DNA from: Methylococcaceae bacterium UBA7658
GTDB taxonomy: Bacteria; Pseudomonadota; Gammaproteobacteria; Methylococcales; Methylomonadaceae
Reading direction: 5' to 3'
Length of the DNA: 48,057 nucleotides
NCBI GenBank assembly: GCA_002483425.1
Contig: DLHW01000019.1
Location: forward strand, 124 to 48,180
Part shown: one piece after another, positions 44,244-48,057 of the stretch
Layout: each line of letters begins with the position of its first letter
Position numbering within the stretch: position 1 is the first letter of the stretch
Translations under genes and position numbers: made by a program
Notes under the pieces: model-generated
What the model was told of the DNA's origin: nothing
Databases searched by the model: none
Seen by the model: only the letters and a program-made list of their open reading frames with translations

Positions 44244-47200
44244 ATGATAAGAGCTCATAAACAACTGATTTATATATGCATAATATGGTTTTTGCTGACC
44301 TTAAATACGGCTTGGCCCCAAGCCGAGAACAGCCCGCTTTCCCGTTCGGTTAATAGTTCTGTCGCCGGGATAACCGGAGAGCAGCTTAAACTCAAGATAG
44401 AAACCTTATCGTCTAATAAAACGATCAATGAAGCGGTAAAGGCTCAGTTAATAACGCAATATCAATCGGCACAAGAATACTTAGCGAGCATTGCAACGCT
44501 TAATGAAAAAACCGCCGAATTCGAAACCGCTTTTAAAAAAGCGCCGGAAAAAACTAAAAAATTACAACAAGATAACCAGCTTACGCAAGAGAGACCGGTT
44601 AAACCGAAACTTGAAGATTTCAGCCGGATCTCCACCGGCGAATTGGAACAGCGTTTGATCTTGGAAAAGGGGAAATTAAGCGCTCTCGACGAGCAGTATA
44701 AGAATCTCGAAAAAGAGCTTTCCGTGCAAATCGAGCGTCCGAAATTAATCCGTCAGGAAACCGTGGCCGCGCAGCAAAACCTTGAAACAGCCCAAAAGAA
44801 ATACGACGCGCTCCCCGAAAATCAGATCTTAAAGCCGGAAACGGAAGCGGGTGTATTGCAATTAGCGGCTTTAATCGAAGCGGGTAAAGCCGAGTTGAAA
44901 ATGCTGGCGGCGGAGTCCGGTAGCAATCTAATTCGTGTTGAGTTGCTTAAGGCGGAATTACAATCGCTTAAATTGCAAAAAGACCAACTCAGTCCAATCA
45001 TCAATACAATCGAAGTCGTTTTTAACGAACGTAAGCAACAAGAGGCGCACGATCTGGAGAATGAATTAACCCAAGCGGAAAAAACCGCTTCAGGTAAACA
45101 TCCGCTAATTCAGAAAATAACCCGGGAAAATATTCAATTCAGCCGGGATCTGCAAGCCATTAACGGAAAAATCGAAATCTATTCGGACCGCAACCGGAAG
45201 GTTGAAGGCAAGGCGAAACAAGTCGAAGACGATTTTAAAAGCGCGGAGAAGAAAATTACCCTGGCGGGGCTGAGCCCGGTATTAGGCAAAATTCTGCGCG
45301 AACAGCGGCGTAATTTAATGTCAAAAGATCAATTCGTGCTCGAATCCGAAAATATTCAAGAAGAAATGGCGCTAACCAGTCTTGAGCAATTTAAAATAGA
45401 GGACAGGCTCAAACACCTATCCGACGGCGATAATTTTCTGAACGAGTTGATGACATTGAGAGTGGAGACTAATTTGTCTTCCGATAGGCGAATGATGATT
45501 CAAGCCGAGTTGCGAATTCTTCTAAACAACCAGAAAGAATTATTGAATAAATTGTCGGCTGCCTACAGCAACCACATTCATGTGTTAGGCGATTTAGATT
45601 TTGCCAAACAGCAATTACTGACGCAGTCAGAAAAATTCGCGGCTTTTTTAGATGAGCGCTTATTATGGGTCCCGAGTTCGGCGCCGGTCAATGCCGCTTT
45701 TTTATCGGGATTATACGATTCGGCCGGCTGGCTGTTGTCGCCGCGTAATTGGCTGACGCTCCTCAAAGACGCCGGGAGAATTGCTTGGGAAAAAAAGTTT
45801 ATTTCGTTCATAGGCTTGTTAAGTTTAATTCTCGTGCCGAAACTGCGCGGATGGGCCAAGTCGCAATTACGCGAAATAGCCAAGAAAGCCGAAAAAAAAT
45901 ATTCGGAGAATTTTTCCGATACCTTAAAAGCCCTGCTGTATCAATTGATTTTAGTTTCGCCGTTGCCTTTTTTTGTGTATCTGTTGGGCTGGTACTTAAA
46001 CGCCAATTCAGCTGCCGTAAATTTCAATAAAGCCGTTGGCGCCGGTTTGGAAAGTTGTGCGCTACCTTTATTCGGAATGCAGCTGATTTACCGGTTATTC
46101 GCGGCGGACGGTTTCGCCTGTCATTATTTTCAATGGCAAAAGCCTACCGCCTACCTGTTGCAACGGCAGATAGCTTGGTTAAGGTTTGTAATCGTTCCTT
46201 GTTTTTTTATCATTTATTGCACAGGGGCTTCTTCCGTGTCCGCGCATGGCGATCACCTAGGGCGGTTAGCGCTCGTCATCGTAATGTCGTCCTTATGCGT
46301 ATTTTTTATCCGGGTGCTCAATCCCGCAACAGGATTGTTTCAAGGTTATATTAAATCGAATCCCGACGACGGTTTCACCCGGTTACGGTTTTTGTGGTAT
46401 CCCGCCGTAGTCTTAATTCCCATAGCGATTACCGGTTTCGCGGTAGCCGGTTACTATCTGAGCGCTTTAGAATTACAAGAAAAACTGGTGATTACCATAC
46501 GATTATTTTTTAGTATTGTCATTTTTTACGGCTTAATGATTCATTGGCTTACGGTGGTTAACCGCGAGCTGGCGTTAAAGAATGCCCGGCAAAAACGGAA
46601 AACGGCCGCTTTGAGCGAAAAACAAGCGGCATTGGACCGCGCCGGAGAAGAGATGCCAGTGATTCCTGTAGAAGAGCAGTTAATCGATATTCCCACGATC
46701 AATGCCCAAACTATCAAATTGCTGATTGTGTTTATGGGGTTCGCCATAATATTGGGCTTGTGGATGATTTGGCGCAATATTTTGCCGGCGTTTTCAATAT
46801 TGGATAATATCGTGCTTTGGCAGCATTTGGTTATGGTCGACAATGAGGAAAGTTACCAGCCGGTCACTTTGACGAATCTGCTGCTTGCAGGCTTATACGG
46901 CTTCATTGTTGTCGTGTCGGTGCGGAATTTTCCGGGTTTAGTGGAGTTGTTGCTATTCAGTAGGTTATCGGTGGCTCCCGGCGCCCGTTACGCGGTTAAT
47001 CAACTTGCGCGTTACGTCATTATAGCCATCGGTTTTATTTTTATCGCCAACGAACTGGGTGGTAGCTGGTCGCAAGTGCAATGGTTGGTGGCCGCACTCA
47101 GCGTCGGATTAGGTTTCGGGCTGCAAGAAATATTCGCCAATTTAGTCTCCGGTATTATTTTATTGTTCGAGCGGCCTATCCGCGTCGGCGATACGATTAC

Positions 47201-47645
47201 CATAAACAACGTCACGGGTACGGTTAGCCGTATTCAAATGCGCGCAACAACGATTATAGATTTCGACCATAAAGAATTGATCGTGCCGAACAAAACCTTC
47301 ATTACCAGCCAACTGGTGAATTGGACTCTAAGCGATACGATTACACGTATTCAAGTGCCTGTTATCATTGCGTATAATTCCGACGTCGAATTAGCGCACG
47401 GCTTAATGCTGGAAACGGCGCGTTCCATTCCGCTGGTTTTGGAAGATCCGGCCCCGAACGTGATTTTTACCGGGATTAAAGATTGCGGTCTGGAATTTTC
47501 CGTTACCGTATTTGTCAGCGAATTAGGGCACAGACAAAAAGTGACCCATAACTTGCATCTTAATCTTGAAAAAATTCTTAAACGTCAAGGTATTGCATTT
47601 CCGTTTCAACAGCGCGAACTACGTTTTACCGATTCCGGCGGTTAA
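44244..47645 (+). CDS. MscK/KefA-like mechanosensitive channel
   Basis: A 1133-residue mechanosensitive channel of the MscS superfamily. Order: signal peptide (to about residue 25), a very long coiled-coil periplasmic part (about 45-440), about eleven membrane helices, and the MscS core with VGLGFGLQEIFANLVSG near residue 955-970 and FERPIRVGDTITI. The last 90 residues form the cytoplasmic beta and alpha domain. The length and layout match MscK/MscM rather than small MscS. Such channels release solutes on hypo-osmotic shock. It is in the same orientation as the LOG gene. Confidence 0.93.
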   Translation: MIRAHKQLIYICIIWFLLTLNTAWPQAENSPLSRSVNSSVAGITGEQLKLKIETLSSNKTINEAVKAQLITQYQSAQEYLASIATLNEKTAEFETAFKKAPEKTKKLQQDNQLTQERPVKPKLEDFSRISTGELEQRLILEKGKLSALDEQYKNLEKELSVQIERPKLIRQETVAAQQNLETAQKKYDALPENQILKPETEAGVLQLAALIEAGKAELKMLAAESGSNLIRVELLKAELQSLKLQKDQLSPIINTIEVVFNERKQQEAHDLENELTQAEKTASGKHPLIQKITRENIQFSRDLQAINGKIEIYSDRNRKVEGKAKQVEDDFKSAEKKITLAGLSPVLGKILREQRRNLMSKDQFVLESENIQEEMALTSLEQFKIEDRLKHLSDGDNFLNELMTLRVETNLSSDRRMMIQAELRILLNNQKELLNKLSAAYSNHIHVLGDLDFAKQQLLTQSEKFAAFLDERLLWVPSSAPVNAAFLSGLYDSAGWLLSPRNWLTLLKDAGRIAWEKKFISFIGLLSLILVPKLRGWAKSQLREIAKKAEKKYSENFSDTLKALLYQLILVSPLPFFVYLLGWYLNANSAAVNFNKAVGAGLESCALPLFGMQLIYRLFAADGFACHYFQWQKPTAYLLQRQIAWLRFVIVPCFFIIYCTGASSVSAHGDHLGRLALVIVMSSLCVFFIRVLNPATGLFQGYIKSNPDDGFTRLRFLWYPAVVLIPIAITGFAVAGYYLSALELQEKLVITIRLFFSIVIFYGLMIHWLTVVNRELALKNARQKRKTAALSEKQAALDRAGEEMPVIPVEEQLIDIPTINAQTIKLLIVFMGFAIILGLWMIWRNILPAFSILDNIVLWQHLVMVDNEESYQPVTLTNLLLAGLYGFIVVVSVRNFPGLVELLLFSRLSVAPGARYAVNQLARYVIIAIGFIFIANELGGSWSQVQWLVAALSVGLGFGLQEIFANLVSGIILLFERPIRVGDTITINNVTGTVSRIQMRATTIIDFDHKELIVPNKTFITSQLVNWTLSDTITRIQVPVIIAYNSDVELAHGLMLETARSIPLVLEDPAPNVIFTGIKDCGLEFSVTVFVSELGHRQKVTHNLHLNLEKILKRQGIAFPFQQRELRFTDSGG

Positions 47646-47742
47646 TGGTAAGACGGTCCGTGCTTCGACGCGGCCGAGACGAAATTAAAGCGCATGACCG
47701 AACAAATCCATGCGGGCAATTGCTTCTCGTTTAACCGTAAAC

Positions 47743-48057
47743 TTAATGATCTTTAACTCTGTTTCTTGCTTGTAACACTTCATCATGCGGAATGAACAAC
47801 AACCGGGCTACTTTATCGGCTAGGTACTCTTCCTCTGCATCCAAATGGCGGTCGATCAGAGCGATTTTCCAGAGCGATTCGAGCAACTGGATTTTTTGCG
47901 AACGGTTAAACTCAATGCAGATGAAATGAGTGAATTCGAAATAGTCGGTTGCTTGTGCGCGACGTTGTTCGGCGAGTTCGATCAAAGCGGAAGTCTGCGG
48001 TTCGCTTAAGTTGAACGCCGTTTCCAGCAATTCTTGGATCAATTTCAGTTTTTCGGG
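47743..48057 (-). CDS. TerB-like protein, N-terminus beyond the window
   Basis: A fragment of at least 104 residues on the minus strand; the reading frame continues past the window edge. It has the two-helix-pair pattern of TerB/tellurite-resistance-like proteins: an ALIELAEQRR segment, then KIQLLESLWKIALIDRHLDA (an acidic metal-binding-type turn) and EEEYLADKVARLLFIPHDEV. TerB-like proteins may bind metal and act near the membrane; the function of this group is not settled. The true start should lie to the right of 48057. Confidence 0.8.
   Translation of the reverse strand, partial: PEKLKLIQELLETAFNLSEPQTSALIELAEQRRAQATDYFEFTHFICIEFNRSQKIQLLESLWKIALIDRHLDAEEEYLADKVARLLFIPHDEVLQARNRVKDH

Noticed and set aside
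1..48057. CRISPR arrays, tRNA and rRNA genes
   Set aside because: I read the gaps on both strands and saw no regularly spaced direct repeats, and no tRNA- or rRNA-like sequence; a covariance search would be needed to exclude small RNAs.

Overview
The window looks like the chromosome of a gammaproteobacterium, most likely a Methylococcales (methanotroph-type) organism. The evidence is the gshB-tonB-yqgE-ruvX-pyrR-pyrB-pyrC' order, a methanolan-like eps export locus with a VPxPA/PEP-CTERM protein, and Gram-negative envelope genes throughout. This is inferred from protein character and gene order; no rRNA or methane oxidation gene is present to confirm it.

Layout. 1-6180 holds TCA-cycle genes (sdhE, an NAD-type isocitrate dehydrogenase, acnB), interrupted by a RelE/ParE-type toxin-antitoxin pair, a dienelactone hydrolase and a membrane protein whose frame breaks at a T6 run. 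6365-6768 carries rpmB-rpmG on the minus strand. 6896-12553 is a tight run: gshB, tonB, yqgE, ruvX, pyrR, pyrB and a dihydroorotase-like gene that has lost its zinc ligands, so it is predicted to be a structural partner of PyrB. 12818-17139 holds a polysaccharide flippase, a quinoprotein-associated metallo-beta-lactamase-fold protein and a membrane-anchored GH17 enzyme. 17424-18246 is a decayed IS5-family transposase.

18415-24721 is a single-strand heme/iron uptake locus: hemP (behind a promoter overlapped by a Fur box), a small unknown protein, tonB, exbB, exbD, a PepSY membrane protein, a small membrane protein and a TonB-dependent receptor. Behind it lie a FecR fragment and a coiled-coil fragment, probably debris of a lost regulatory module. 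25861-26613 encodes a SIMPL protein. On the minus strand, 26681-30896 holds tlpA, DUF4266, DUF3570 and dsbD: a thioredoxin, a tiny lipoprotein ending in a Gly-run/CGC tail, an outer membrane barrel and the DsbD electron conduit. This is the best candidate here for an undescribed system.

31204-34055 has a secreted CxxCH protein, an STN-like plus HEAT-repeat protein and a cation diffusion facilitator with a perfect inverted repeat just upstream. 34114-41152 (minus) is an exopolysaccharide locus: initiating sugar phosphotransferase, VPxPA-CTERM protein, a strong intrinsic terminator, then EpsE-, EpsL-, EpsF- and EpsG-like proteins. The EpsF/EpsG junction is split by 464 bp of stacked dispersed repeats. 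41308-48057 ends with an L,D-transpeptidase, a LOG-family protein, a large MscK-like channel and a partial TerB-like protein.

At least three families of short dispersed repeats occur in the gaps. One has GATCCGGC-type terminal inverted repeats around REP-like cores and is present in two inverted copies.
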